Positions 27,014 to 40,009 of a stretch of 64,000 nucleotides of DNA are shown piece after piece. The position numbers and the translations under genes are program-made. This DNA is from Sipunculus nudus (lineage: Eukaryota > Annelida > Sipuncula > Golfingiida > Sipunculidae). How positions within the stretch are numbered: the first letter of the stretch is position 1; every line of letters starts with the position of its first letter. Under the pieces are notes generated by a model, which searched no databases, was not told the DNA's origin, and saw only the letters and a program-made list of their open reading frames with translations. Location: positions 70,528,929 to 70,592,928 of the forward strand of contig CM049312.1 in the NCBI GenBank assembly GCA_026874595.1, given 5' to 3'.

Positions 27014-28416
27014 ATTTTCAATGAAGCATAAGCAATCAATCTATTATGTAATGGCGTATGATGCAACGAAGTATTAACATGATTATTTATGTTTTGTTGA
27101 AGATAACAAGCGAATTACCCGATTTTATACTTGGACAGGTCCACCGGTAAACGCCGCAGGAAGAAGGCCTGGGCCGAGTCATGCGGGTTTTTTATTTATT
27201 TAATTTTCTTCACATCGTGAAGTTGATTGCAGCTCAGGATGATCTCTGGTTACATAAACTTATTCCACTGTTCTTACTTTTCTCAAGTTTACCCCTTGTT
27301 CAACAGATTGTCACTTTTTTTTGTTTTCGAGCAAAATTGGTGTAAGCAGGAAATGAAATATTATGTGTAACCAGACACCCGACCAACCATAATATATGTA
27401 TCCGTCCCCTGTGTTTTTTTAATTCTAATGATAATTCGAAAAGACATGTTCATGTATTATGTTCCTTCTCTCGTTGTTAAGAAAACGATTACTCCTCATC
27501 AAGTGTTACAACTGACAGCATACCACGACGTTCGATTACATAGGTTTCTGATTATCCCTATTCATAGTGATTTCAGGAGAGCAATAACAAAATGAGAAAC
27601 AAATATTAAAAGATATAAATGTGCATTTATTTTCCTTGCTTATTGTCCGTTACTTTTAAGAATATGAGTCAACTCTGTTTAATTTGGCTTTGATCATAAA
27701 TGGTGTCTACGGTTCCCTCTTTCATATTGGATATCATCATTGAAATAATCACACAATTGTGCATTGAAATGCAAATGAAATGTAAAACATTCCTATAGAC
27801 ATTTCCGTTGGAATAAATTGTTTATTATCATTTTTCTAATACGGATGGACGTGAAAGAAATGTTTGATCTACTTGGTTAAACATTACATCTTTATATAAT
27901 AATTGTATATTTAAACTTTAATGGAATACGCAAGACATGCGAGTTAAAGAATTACAAATTAGTCATACAAAACCCTTGGCTGAAACAGAGCTGCTGTTCA
28001 GATTAATCCTAGAAGTTTTTTTTCTATATCACTATCTTTGCTAAATATGATGTTTACTCATAACTTAATTAAGCGCACGCATCATAAAATGTATATTTAT
28101 ACTGGTGTATTTTATAAATACAAATAGATTCTATTAAGAATATGTTAAGCAATGTGAATTAGAAGGTGAATTAGAGTGATTTATGTCCTCCACGCCAATG
28201 CAGACGACGCTTGACCCTTTACAATGGCACCTTTTGGGTCAAGCTAATCAGAGTGTGAAATTTTATGTTTCGCCAGATGCAACGTCTCCACGATTGACCG
28301 ACCACGCTGGAGAAACGCATTCACTGAGCATGACACGTTACATTTCTATAGGATACACATGGAGAAATAAGTCTTGCAAAACCGTATTCCTGTACACTAC
28401 AACTGCAACAGCTCAC
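27014..28416. other. Upstream region of the prolyl hydroxylase gene, no gene recognised
   Basis: AT-rich sequence without a recognisable protein. A 78-codon frame at 28183-28419 ends just before the next start codon; it shows no domain and probably lies in the promoter or 5' leader. Confidence 0.4.
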
Positions 28417-28424
28417 TGACGTCA
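28417..28424. promoter_or_regulatory. CRE-like palindrome TGACGTCA touching the start codon
   Basis: A perfect 8-bp cAMP-response-element consensus whose last A is the A of the ATG at 28424. Position at the very start of the coding region is compatible with a promoter-proximal site but may be chance. Confidence 0.3.
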
Positions 28425-31400
28425 TGCGCAGGATTTCTGGGATATCTGCTGTTCTGGTTCCCCGAGACCTCCGCGGGATATGTGTCGTCTGCATTCTTTT
28501 CATCCCTCTCGGATACTCGGGTGATGTTTATTCGTCCACGGACCATCTAAGAAAGCTCATACAATCAGAAGATCGCATCACGGAAGCGCTGGATATATAC
28601 ATTTTAAAGGAAATGCAGAGAATCGATATGATGAAAAAATTATTGACAGAAATGAAAACAATGCACAAACAAGATAAAGGAATCTCACGGCTTAATGATG
28701 TAGTAAACCATCCAATAAGTGCTTTCAAAGTCATTAAATATTACGTAGACAATTTTAAGGATATTAAAACAGAAGACTTTGCAGTTGATAATTTAAGGGA
28801 TTTTAACACAGACATGGAAAACCGTCAAATATTTCTGCCAGATGAGAATGATTTAAATGGAGCTGCTAGAGCTATACTGAGACTCCAGAATATATACGGG
28901 TTAAAAACAGACGATCTAGCCAATGGTTTTATCTTAGAACACAAAACTTCACCCCTATCGGGGGATGACTGTTACGCTATCGGAGAAGCGGCCTTGCATT
29001 CTGACCTCAACAAAGTGGCAATGGACTGGTTTTATAAAGCCTTGGATAGGAATACAACACTAACAAAACCGGTTTCATTAGTTTTAGCATCTCTCGCCAG
29101 GGGGCACGCTGCTCTAGGGGATCACGCGACAGCAGTGGTTCTGTCAGAGAAAGCTTCAGGGATGGATCCAGGTGATGAGGAGTTGCTTGAACAGTTGTCA
29201 GATCACGTGACAGACTTACGTCAGGCTAGGCATGGAGAAGATAAAAGCGTCGTTAATAACAAAACTCCATTTCGGCCGTCCTACCAAGATGCATATGAAC
29301 GATTATGTCGCGGGGAAGTTACTGAGATAGTTACTGACAAAGCGACAAGGAGTCCGTTATTTTGCAGGTACAGACCCACGGAGATCCTGTATTCTCCTAT
29401 AAAAGAGGAATTATTCTCCCTTAATCCTCGAATATCACTTCTATATGACGTCATCAATGATAACGAGGCCGACATAATTAAAAGCTTAGCGTCGACAGTC
29501 CTTGAAAGGGCAATGGTCGGGGACCCATCTAATCCGTTCAAAACTGAAGACAGAGTAAGCAAAGTGGGCTGGCTTTGGGACAACATGCACGGCGGAATTA
29601 TTACAAGGATAAGCAAAAAAGTAGGGCAGATTACTGGTCTGGACGCCAGCTTTCGTGACGAAATGAGTGGCGCTGAGCCTTTCCAGGTAGTCAATTACGG
29701 TATGGCCGGTCAATATGCCCCGCACGTCGATTTCTTCGAGAATTATCATGACTTTGATAATTTACCATTATATTTACAACACACGGGGAACAGGGTGGCT
29801 ACGTTTATGTTATATCTGAACGATGTGGAAGCAGGTGGCGCCACTGTGTTTACCAAAGCGGGAGTGCGTGTACCTGCAGTTAAGCGAGCTGCGGTATTCT
29901 GGTACAACTCCAAGAAAAACGGGGAATACGACAGGGGAACCGAGCATGCCGGATGTCCGGTATTGATCGGAGAAAAATGGGCGAGTATATTTTTATTTAT
30001 TATTATTATTATTATTTATCATCAATTAATTAAATAAACTAAGGAGCTTAAGTATTTTTTTAACTAAAACATATAAGTATTCCATTATTTTCTATATATA
30101 ATGTTTTATAGAAACATGAGATTTCGCGTGGTGAGACGGGTTGTTGTCATGGTCTGGAAGTTTTTTAGGGCGGCTCCGGTGTAAAGACTTCAGATTACCC
30201 CCCCCCCTTTCAGGTTACCCCCCGGTAATCTGAAATCGATTTCAGATTACCCCCGGGGGTAGCCTGAACCTGATTTCAGGTTATCCCCCTACATTTCAGA
30301 TTACCCCCTCACTGATCAAGCTAATATGATTACATTTTTGTGTAAGTAGGAGCTCATCGCTCCAGATATATTTATTTACAACATCCTCAGCTATAATTCA
30401 GTAATAATTCACCGCTGAATTTCTTTGTTACATTTTCAAATTCATGTTTTCAAAATACTTGCAGATTTTTGTTATTAATTGTAAGGTATCCTGAACCAGA
30501 TCAATCTTAAAACACCCAAACTTTGTCTGGTAGAAATACGACGATTATCAAAACATTTTAATTTAACCTAATTTGCATAATTATTTATTCAACCCGATTC
30601 TACTTGTAATAGTAAATGATAATTTTATAAGGTCCCTTGCTTGGTTCTTATGTATGCTTGCACTTTCTCATATTTTGCATATTTAATGAGATAATTTGCA
30701 TATTGTGCATAATTATGAGGTAATTTTATTAATAAGATTATTTTTCATTAACTGTAAGGTTTATTAAAGTAGACTAATCTTTAACCACCCAAACTTTGTC
30801 CTGGTAGAAATGTGAATACTACTAAAACATTTTTTTATTAACTTAAGTTGCATATTTATGCAAACTTATTCTATATGTAATAGTATATCAATACTTCACA
30901 AATTCCACGCATTTCTGATTTAGTACATGTTAGAGTGAATAGAAAGATGTTTGTTTTGGTGAGAAAAAAAAACTTATCGTCATATACAATAAACGCCTTA
31001 CTATTAATTATTAACTATCTGATTAAATATAAGAGATACGATAAAAACCCCTATTGCTTGTTGGATTTTACGTTAAAAATTGCATAAGTACCAACCAACT
31101 GACTTTTGACACCCCCATCATCAATACTTTTAGGATTGCCCCTGTCTATACAGTCAGTGTTTACAGTCACATAGCCTATGTTTAAGACAATATGACAAAG
31201 TTGCAGTTGTATAAAACATTTTTTTGGGGTATTAAAAACAATGAATACAGTCAATCACGAATGCAGGTATAATGAACGATTTCAGGATTTTAAAGAATTT
31301 TAATGGATTTCTTGACATCAAATATATAATATATAACTCTTATTGGATTATGTGCATGTGGATTTTAAGATTTAACGAGTAAATTTAAATATTTAAACAT

Positions 31401-34400
31401 CACTATACTTAATGATTACATTGTAAATGATTATAATTAATTCAGGAAACGCAGAATACTAACAACGTGTCAAAACCAGTGTAATTCGTTTTAATATACA
31501 AACAAATTGAAAATATAAATCACAGAAATACATTTTGGCTGCATAAAAAAACTATTAGAGAAAAGTATATGCTGGGTTTAGGAAATGCTGTTTTTAAAGA
31601 ATATGCACATATTTTTGTACAGTTTATTTCAATTCAGACTTTGAAATTTTGTATGTAATGTTTACGACACATAACATTTCTATAAAAAATATAGAAATTT
31701 CGCCTTATTATAAAAAAAATATGGGAATTAAGTGTTATACAGGCGTTAACGCAAACACTGTACAACAACAATTTATTAATAATTTCATTGAAAATAATTT
31801 TACATTGAAATTTAAAAATTTTGAAATGTAATGGTAAAACGAAGAAATTCAGCTGAGTGAACAGTAAATTATATTGGTATACCAAAGGGCAAAAATTATT
31901 AAAAAATTACTTGTATTATATTTGAAATGAAACATTGAATAAACTTGAAATATAAAAATATAAAAAGAATGAAAAATCTATGTTTAAAATCAGAAACACA
32001 GTGTAGTAAAAGTTTTAATGGATTAAGCATATTAAAATTATATGTAGAACATAACTTGCTCGGTTTAACAGACACTGCCCAGGGCATTTTAAATATAACA
32101 TCTAAACATTTAAAGAAATTTTAATTGTAATTGTAAAAATTATACTTTGTATTACATCTGAGTAAATGATTCCGATGTTTTCAGCAGTCTAAAATTAAAA
32201 TTTATTAATGTTTTAGTGGCTTTGGAACACAAAAATAAATATATTTTTATATGTTTAACTTTGATTTAAGTTAAAATAAAAGAAGGAAAACCATTCAAAT
32301 GGTTCACTACAACATAGAGACTGACATATTAATAAATACATATAAAACGTAATAAAGGTATGTATAAATTGGTCCTCTACTATGACAAAATACGGGACTT
32401 TTAATGTCATTTTTTTTTATTTAAATTCGTCAAAATTTCCTCTGGTCGAATTTTACCGGGTTTTTAGCTCAGCTGACTATAAGTTATCTGAGCTATAGTC
32501 GTGGTCCATTGTCCGTCGTCCGTCCGTCTGTCTGTCCGTCCGTCCGTCCGTCCGTCTGGATGTCCGTCCGTAAGACTGGCACGTTTCGACACCGTTGGAC
32601 CTACAAATCTAAAATTCGGCATACAGTTAGATGTCCCCAAAATCTCCTACCATGCCGAAAATTGGGTCAATAGGACTTCATTCCTTCGAGATATTAAGGA
32701 AAAACCTCAATTTTGTATTAGAAATCTATTTTCACACTTTAGGACTGCCTAATACTGTGGTAATATTCGCGAGGCTGAAATTTCGCGATTTTTCCATTTT
32801 TAATGTTTTGAGAGGGTTTCATTTTCGCGATCTCACAAGAACCTACTAGTATATCAAATCTTTGGCAAAACCATATACCTTTGTGTTTTATAAAATGAGA
32901 ACAGGTCATGCGTTTGTGACATTTTCTTATATAATGATGGGCCAGTACACACAGCATAGGTGGTTTAGTTCAAATTTAAGGTTTAAATTTCCCTATACCT
33001 GCAAGGATGTAATTTATTAAAAAAATTCTCTCTGTTCTAACCTATTACCATACAAGTATTGATTACACTAAATAAGAAGAACATTCTAAATTGGCCGATT
33101 ATTCCCGAGGGTTTCATTTTCGCGATTATTTCCCATTCGCGAATATCGCGAAATTAAAACCCTCGCGAACAAAAAGGCAACCACAGTATCAAAACCACTC
33201 ATCTGGTTTTCTTCATATTTACCATAATTATTCCTCTATATAGTTCCTATGTACATGCTAGATATTAAGTCAGTATTATATAATTTAAAAAAGTTATGGG
33301 CCCAAACATAATGGACTTTGTAAAAAAATCAGGAAGATATTTGGTCACTTCAGACCAAAAGTGTTAAAGGTAGGGACTTTTTCCAGTAATAGAACTTTAA
33401 TTAATCAAAATTTAATTGTATACGAAAAATTAGATCAAAATCTGTTAAATTTTTTTAAATATTGGCAAAAATATAAAATTGGTACCTTAAATTTTGCCCA
33501 ACTTTGGCCCCGGCACGTTTTTTTCCTGTAAGTACTGTGGATTTATTTTCACAGCATGTATACATAAGGATTTAATCTGTTAAAATCTGAAATTTGAAAA
33601 TAAAAGCTGCAAAATTAGGCTAGTTATTGAATTATTTTGGAGGCCCTTGTTGTATTCCCTTACATTGTCAAGCAGTCCACTTTGATGACTGTAGGTCATT
33701 CAGTGCACATCTCTATGCTCCCCAGGCTGTTGGCATAATTTTAGATGTCCCCAAAATCTCCTACCATACCGAAAATTGGGTCATTAGGACTTCGTTCCTT
33801 CGAGATATTAAGTAAAAAAACTCCATTTTCCATAAAAAAAGCTATTGTTACACTTCAAGGCTGCCTGTTTTTGATCGTATTTAGTATTCACATTCTTTCA
33901 TACATTTTCTATGAACATACCAAAAATTAGGTCAGTATTGGGTATTATTTTGAAGTCATGGGCCAATACATAATGCAATTTTTTTTTTTAAATCAGGAAA
34001 TATATTTACTCACCTAACATGAGAATTGCTGAACTTAGAGACCTTTTTTCAGGAATATAACTTTATTTAATCAAGATTCAATTGTTTACCCAAAATTAGA
34101 TCTGAATTTTGCAAATATTTCAAGTTATTAGCATAAATAAAAAATCAATACCTTAAATTTTGTCCAACTTTGGCACTGTTGATTTAATTTTCACAGCATA
34201 TATACATAAGGATTTTATCTTTTAAAATCTGAAATTTCAAAGAAATTGATTGGAAAGAATAGCTTTTATTCATGTTTTCATACACCATGTCAAGTGTTGT
34301 TTACATCTAGCCCATGTATTAGTACAGCCTTCACTTGCATTATGTAACCCACCCCAGGCAGCTTGCCTTGGGTCAGCCTGGCCACTACCAGCAGGCTTCC

Positions 34401-36853
34401 CCTCTGCACTCCCCCCCCCCCCCCCCCCCCAAGATGGTGCATAAACTAGATGAATGTTATTATTTTCTGTATTTGATTCATTCTTATTCTAGGCTATGCT
34501 ACATTTAAGATTTTGTATTGTACCACCAGGGTTACAATGATTAAAGTGCACATTTAATTGTGTCCACAAAGTGGTATATTGCTATGAAAGTGTGGATGTT
34601 CATCAGATTAGTAATTCCTTACTTCAGAAGAGTTAACACTTCATTAGGTGTGAAATTGACTATTAATTCCAGTAATAAATTAAAACTGGGATAGTAATTA
34701 GCACAATAATATTGTTTGTCCCTCATTCAATCAACAGTGTGTATACTTTATTTGAAAAGATGTTTTATTTTATCAAATTTACTTTTATTTTATTTTGGTG
34801 AATAAAATTAAGCATATACTGAAAACTCCAAAGTGCAAAACTTTTTAATAGTGATTTAAGGAATATTCTTGTAGATGCAATGTTGTGGCATTATTTTCTT
34901 TTAAATTCAGTTTAAACATTTATGATAAAAAATAATGAAATATATGTGTATGCATAATATGACCAAATATGAGCTACACTCTGGATATATTAAGATTGCA
35001 ACTTTTGCAACAATTCTAACATTTTAACTTATAGTTTCAGTTTTTTACTCTGTATATATAATGATTGCAACGTTTGCAACAATTCTAATATTTTAACTTA
35101 TTTTTTCAGGTTTTTTTATTAAAAATTTATAAAACCTGTAAATAAAAAAATGATTCAGATAAAAACTTCTTAATGGAAAAAGTGGATATGCTTAAAAAAA
35201 ATAGAAATATATATAAAATTAAATGCATTATTCCCTTGAAAGTGAAATAAAGGTATTAGTCCATTCTGTCCACTTGCCTGTCCATCTGTAAATTTTCATA
35301 TGCATCACAGTATCTCAAAATTTTACTGTTTTTCTTCATGACAGTCTTGTCAGAGTATTGGTTTGCAACCATATATTTAGAACTTTACTATAACCAAGTA
35401 GGAGGGCCCCTTTCCTCTTAGCTTTTCATATTCTTATATAAATGAAAAACATTACAATAGAATATTTCTACATCCACCTTCGTGCTGCCCTCACTTTTCC
35501 CTTCTCCAAACCCCATCCCAAAGTAAGCCTTAGTAAGCAAGAACAAGATGAATCAGATATATTCATACTTTAATATTTTGTATAACTATTCGTCCATAGG
35601 TACCTATGTACATGCCAGAAATTATGTCAATATTGTGTAATATGTAGACATAGTGGGCATCACAATAATGTACCTTGTCAAGACTAAAGAGATATTGTGT
35701 CATACAGTCACAAATTCATAAATCACTTCATCAGCATAGTTAATCATAACATCATATCTGTCAAATTGAAAGCTTGCAGACTACCATACACTTTAGATCC
35801 TTCAACAAATAGCTTTATCATCGTTCTACTACTGCTTATTACTGCTGTCATTGCATTCATATTTGCTCAAACATATCACAATTTTCAACCCCTCCTAAAT
35901 AAATAAAAAATAAACCACTATATTTGACTCTATTAATCCATCAGCCAGGTAATTTCATTTATCATTTACTCACATATTACATTACATTCCTTTATAATAG
36001 CCCAACATGTCCATGATATTCATAAGCTTTATCGACTCGATATAGTATCACAGTGGAGAAACATTTATAGTCCAATCACGATCAGCTGAGCGCCGTGACC
36101 CATGGGTCCCTTGTTTATTTTGTCTTTCCAAAGAAGTTATCGTTTCGAAATTAAAACCAAAATAAACTTTCTACCATTTTTTCCATGTACAAACCTAATG
36201 TCTGGCTTCAACGACCTCACTAAACCAGCCAGGAAGATAGCTGCAGTATGCTTGCCAGTTGCCGTATTTCGTGATCACGAAAGAAAGTATTTAAATTTTG
36301 AATGCAAGACTGCACGTTTCATTTATAGTTGGTGCATTTATAATTTATAGGGAGAGAGAATGTTTTGTACCTTTTGTATTACAGGGATAATGACAATTTG
36401 ATGATAATAATCATCGTCGTTAATTTTACTATTGTTATTATTATAAAAAGTAGTAGTAGTAGTAGAAGTAGTTGGTTTTTTTGTTGTTGTTGTTTTTTCA
36501 GGTTACTTAAGGTAAGGTATAAGATAAATATCGAAATAATCATAAGTAATCATTTAAAGGGGGGGGGGGGTAATCTGAAACTGGAGGGGGTAATCTGAAA
36601 TCGATTTCCGATTACTCCCCCCCCCGGTAATCTGAAAGGGGGTAATCTGAAATCGGTACACCGGTGCCTATACTTAGAAATTAGTTCGGATCTCACTCAA
36701 CAAAAGATCCGAACTAATCTCTGAATGAAGGCACCCAAACCCCCCTCCCCCCCCCCCCAAAATAAAAACAACAAAAAAAAAAACAAAACAAAAAAACACC
36801 AGACATGACAACGACCCGTCTCCACACACGAAATCACTCATGGGTCAGCCTGC

Positions 36854-36884
<31 letters not shown>

Positions 36885-36896
36885 TATATATACATA

Positions 36897-36938
<42 letters not shown>

Positions 36939-37239
36939 GAGGGAAAAAAGTTTAATGGAATGTACTGTTAAATTTGGTAAAATTTAGGTTTTACGTGAAA
37001 ACAAGTACTTGAAATTTTAAATATTACTTTATTATAAATTTACTATATGAATGTATTGCAAATATTCACATTTATTGTTTATCAAAATAATGTACTTAAG
37101 CCAGAGGCATCTATACTTTTATTGATTTAGTTCAAATAATCTTTCACAGGTTGCAAATAAATGGATTCATGAAGCAAACCAGATGTTCCGAAGAAGATGT
37201 GGAATGTATGAAACCCAGGATTATGTGATAGACGAATAG
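28424..37239 (+). CDS. Prolyl 4-hydroxylase alpha subunit, two exons, 548 aa
   Basis: Exon 1 is 28424-29980 and exon 2 is 37150-37239, both phase 0; together 548 codons plus TAG, close to animal alpha subunits (about 535). A signal peptide (1-32, core GICVVCILFIPLG) sends it to the ER, where this enzyme hydroxylates collagen proline with PDI as partner, using Fe(II), 2-oxoglutarate, O2 and ascorbate. Residues 35-165 match the N-terminal dimerisation domain (DHLRKLIQSE; HPISAFKVIKYY). A TPR-like peptide-binding segment lies at 183-255. The catalytic double-stranded beta-helix covers about 330-540, with iron ligands H434 and D436 (YAPHVDF) and H508, and the 2-oxoglutarate-binding K518 (GEKW), spaced as in the family. 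Cys pairs C295/C314 and C511/C536 correspond to known disulfides. Exon 2 supplies ANKWIHEANQMFRRRC, without which the fold is incomplete. The donor after TGG at 29980 reads GCGAGT, so the intron is GC-AG. Paralogues are common in molluscs, so no numbered symbol is assigned. Confidence 0.9.
30115..36842. mobile_element. 6.7-kb foldback element filling the prolyl hydroxylase intron
   Basis: The left end (30115 on: catgag, then gagacgggttgttgtcatgg, gtttttta, ccggtgta, ttcagattacccc) is matched by the reverse complement of the right end (36842 back: catgag, gagacgggtcgttgtcatg, gtttttt, ccggtgta, tttcagattacccc). The arms run about 190 bp on the left and about 290 bp on the right, which has extra poly-C/poly-A and a small palindrome at 36680-36715. 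Inside the arms are G/C runs and palindromes, including a perfect 28-bp one at 30224-30251. No transposase frame is visible, so it is probably non-autonomous. Clear target duplications were not found. An F1-like repeat is nested at about 32464-36100. Confidence 0.65.
32464..36100 (+). mobile_element. F1-type hairpin-ended repeat nested in the foldback element
   Basis: Begins with the hairpin AGCTCAGCTGACT / AGTTATCTGAGCT (32466-32494), CTATAGT (32493-32499) and a long CCGT/CTGT tract (32510-32575). Inside, a unit with 'gatgtccccaaaatctccta' and 'cgagatattaag' occurs at 32629 and again at 33745, i.e. a direct duplication of about 1.1 kb. A word 'cagctgagcgccgtgaccca' near 36083 may mark the far end. 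No coding frame longer than about 85 codons occurs. Confidence 0.5.
36853..36934. repeat. TA-rich microsatellite
   Basis: About 80 bp of TA units with a few A or C interruptions, directly beside the right end of the foldback element. Confidence 0.95.
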
Positions 37240-37246
37240 AAAGGAA

Positions 37247-37252
37247 AATAAA
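37247..37252 (+). promoter_or_regulatory. Candidate polyadenylation signal of the prolyl hydroxylase gene
   Basis: AATAAA 8 bases after the TAG at 37237-37239. It is unusually close, so a later AT-rich signal could be used instead. Confidence 0.35.
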
Positions 37253-39990
37253 ACCAGTCGTGACATGATAAGTAAAGGCCATTAAGGAACTGCTATGTGC
37301 CTTGCAAGGTTATGAGCGAAGTGTTCTATCCTTTTGATTGATGAAAACTGAAGTCTGCAAAGCTGTAATTAAAAAAAAAAGAAAGGTTGGAGGCTGTAAG
37401 TGAAAGGTATCTAATAGTTAAGGTTATCAGAAAAAAGCTCTTGGTGAATAGAAGTTCAAGCGTGTGTGATAAATGACTTATTGCTCAGCTTTAAGATATA
37501 TTTGAGATACATCACTAAATATTAGTGGTAGGAATTAGTTTAAAAATCATAATCAATAACTGGAAAATAATAACGATAGATAATCAATTATTAATCGATT
37601 ATTTTATGTACATTCTTTATTACCTTGAAATCTAATATAAACTAGAACCTAAAATATTGCCCCAGTAGCCTAAATTGTGTGACGTGTACATCGGTGTTCA
37701 TAATAAAACCATCAATCCACTGGCATCAAAGGTCGACTCGGTGTCGGACGATTGTTCGCTGCGCAGGCTTCTGGTTTGATGCTGTCCCATACTTTGTGTT
37801 CGTATATCTCTGACAGAGTTATGGATTTTTTTGCACATGCAGACATAATCATTTTTAATCGATTATGCAAAATGGAATCGATTTAACCGTTAAAGGAGAC
37901 GACCAATCATAGATTTAATCGATTAATGGGCACAACACTACTAAATATCCAGATTATTTAAGGTCAACGTTTTAAGATAGCTCAGTACAAGTTATGACAA
38001 TACGAAATCAGCGATTTTAACCACTTTTCAAGATATCAGAGAACAATTGTGGAAAAGATATGAATTTTTGTGGTGGGTATGGCATCCATATAAAACTTAA
38101 CCGATGCTATGTGTACCTATAGAATTACATTTGGGCTTTTGGACTGCGTGACACGGTGGTACCACATACTTCGGGCTTCATCTTATCTTATCTTCATCAT
38201 CATCATCTTATTTACTAGCTTCTCCTACCCGTTTATCATTTGTGCACAACAGAAGACCTGTTTAGTTTCACCCTAAATATGACAGACGGTGCTATCATAT
38301 AACGAAGTCTGGCTAGCCTATTTTAATATATGTAGATACCACAACAACACAACGGTGACAAGTGAAAATGTTGTTGCACAGACCATAGAGATTCATAGGA
38401 ATAATATGCGCAAAAATAATTTGTAAATTAGAAACATATAAGACAGAAGTTTGATTTAAATCATACGTACCATGCACATATTTATCAATAAAATAGAATT
38501 ATGCTTGTTGATGCTCTCTAAAGAACTTAACATTTAGTTACGTTAGACTTTATGACAGGGCCTCATGCCTTAATTCAGAGTGACAAACTGCTCTTTGCGT
38601 TGAAACACAACTGTAGTTATCGTCAGGTGGTGCTGCAATCGCCGAATGAAAAATAAATAAAGTGAAATAGCTAAGGATTTAGATGAATATATGGGGAATG
38701 ACCCCTCTTAGGGCACAGCATCGTTCGCGAAATTACAAGACAAAATAAGGTCCATATCAGAAGTGATGCGTGACAAAAGTCTCTTTCAGTTATAATACAG
38801 ATGATAAATTATTAAACGATTAGGCTAAACAGAGAGCCGCGCTTTTTGGTAAATGAGAATTATTTTAGCTGTTTAAGACGAGGCTTTATGTGATGTATTA
38901 GTAAATGATTAAGCAATCATGGAATACAATGAACATTTAATTTATAATTATATATTTATAATTGTATTTCCGAATATTTTATGCTTGTTTTCCTTTTTCT
39001 GACACCGTGGTATTATATGCGCCTGGGTTATTGTCAATGTAATGATATTATGTCGATATCCTGCGTAGCAGACGGGACTAGATGCATACCACAGGGTGTC
39101 GATTTCACGGGAGGAACAGGTGACAAGATACACGGGCATGTTGGTTTCTCTGCACCACGTGCGGGTGAAAATTTGGCTGACCGTGCCGTGGCTCTACATA
39201 ATTCATTGGCTAAACGGTCATGTCTTAAAATAGGATAACTGAGACTCATTTTTTTTATTTTTATATAAAAGTTAAAGGATATATTCTATATTTCTGAGTT
39301 GTTAAATATTTATTATTCCTTCTATTTTTCAATATATATGTTCTTTTTACAAAATATAAAACAATCTAAAAATGTATTATTTCTTCTATTTTTAATATAT
39401 ATTCTTTGTATAAAACAATTTGAATTTTTTTATAGTAACTGGTCTTCAGGCACAAAATGATTTACCAATTTTTAAAATAAAAATGATTAACTACCTGTTA
39501 TTGACGTTGTTGAAACAGGTAGTACATCTTGGAGTCGAGTCCTCGACAGGTTTTCGCGAAGCCGTATAGGAGGAACATTTTATCAATAAACAAATGAAAT
39601 TGGAATTTAGCGTTTAACATATGATGTTTGCTAGAGGTCTGGTTTGGTGCTGTAGCATTTTTCTTTGGATGCAAATATTATTAACCTCGGCTAGAAACAT
39701 ATAAGATTCATTGCGTACTTAATAACTATAAAAATAACTGTCCAAATGGAGATAAAAAAAACTCCTACTGGAGCCTTAATATAGGACTCGAGTAGAAGGA
39801 CTAGTTTTACATGGATTCCAATTTGTTTACTGCTCGAGGCTGACCGAGGCTATATTCAGTCAGTTTCAATTATATGTGTAGATTAGTATAAGAGTTACAC
39901 TATGATGAATTGCTCTTTGATGAATGTGAAATGCTTTTCGGCTTAAAAATATCTTTTTATAATATGTTGGTTTAACAATTATGGAATCTA
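37253..39990. other. Intergenic, no gene recognised
   Basis: AT-rich sequence with scattered short frames only. An 85-codon frame at 38981-39238 and its antisense overlap show no recognisable domain. Confidence 0.5.
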
Positions 39991-40009
39991 TAGTTAAAGA
40001 ATATAACAC

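Noticed and set aside
28183-28419. 78-codon ORF directly upstream of the prolyl hydroxylase
   Set aside because: No domain or signal; likely promoter or leader sequence.
30115-36842. Terminal repeats as LTRs of a retrotransposon
   Set aside because: The ends are inverted rather than direct, and no reverse transcriptase, integrase or primer-binding site is seen.
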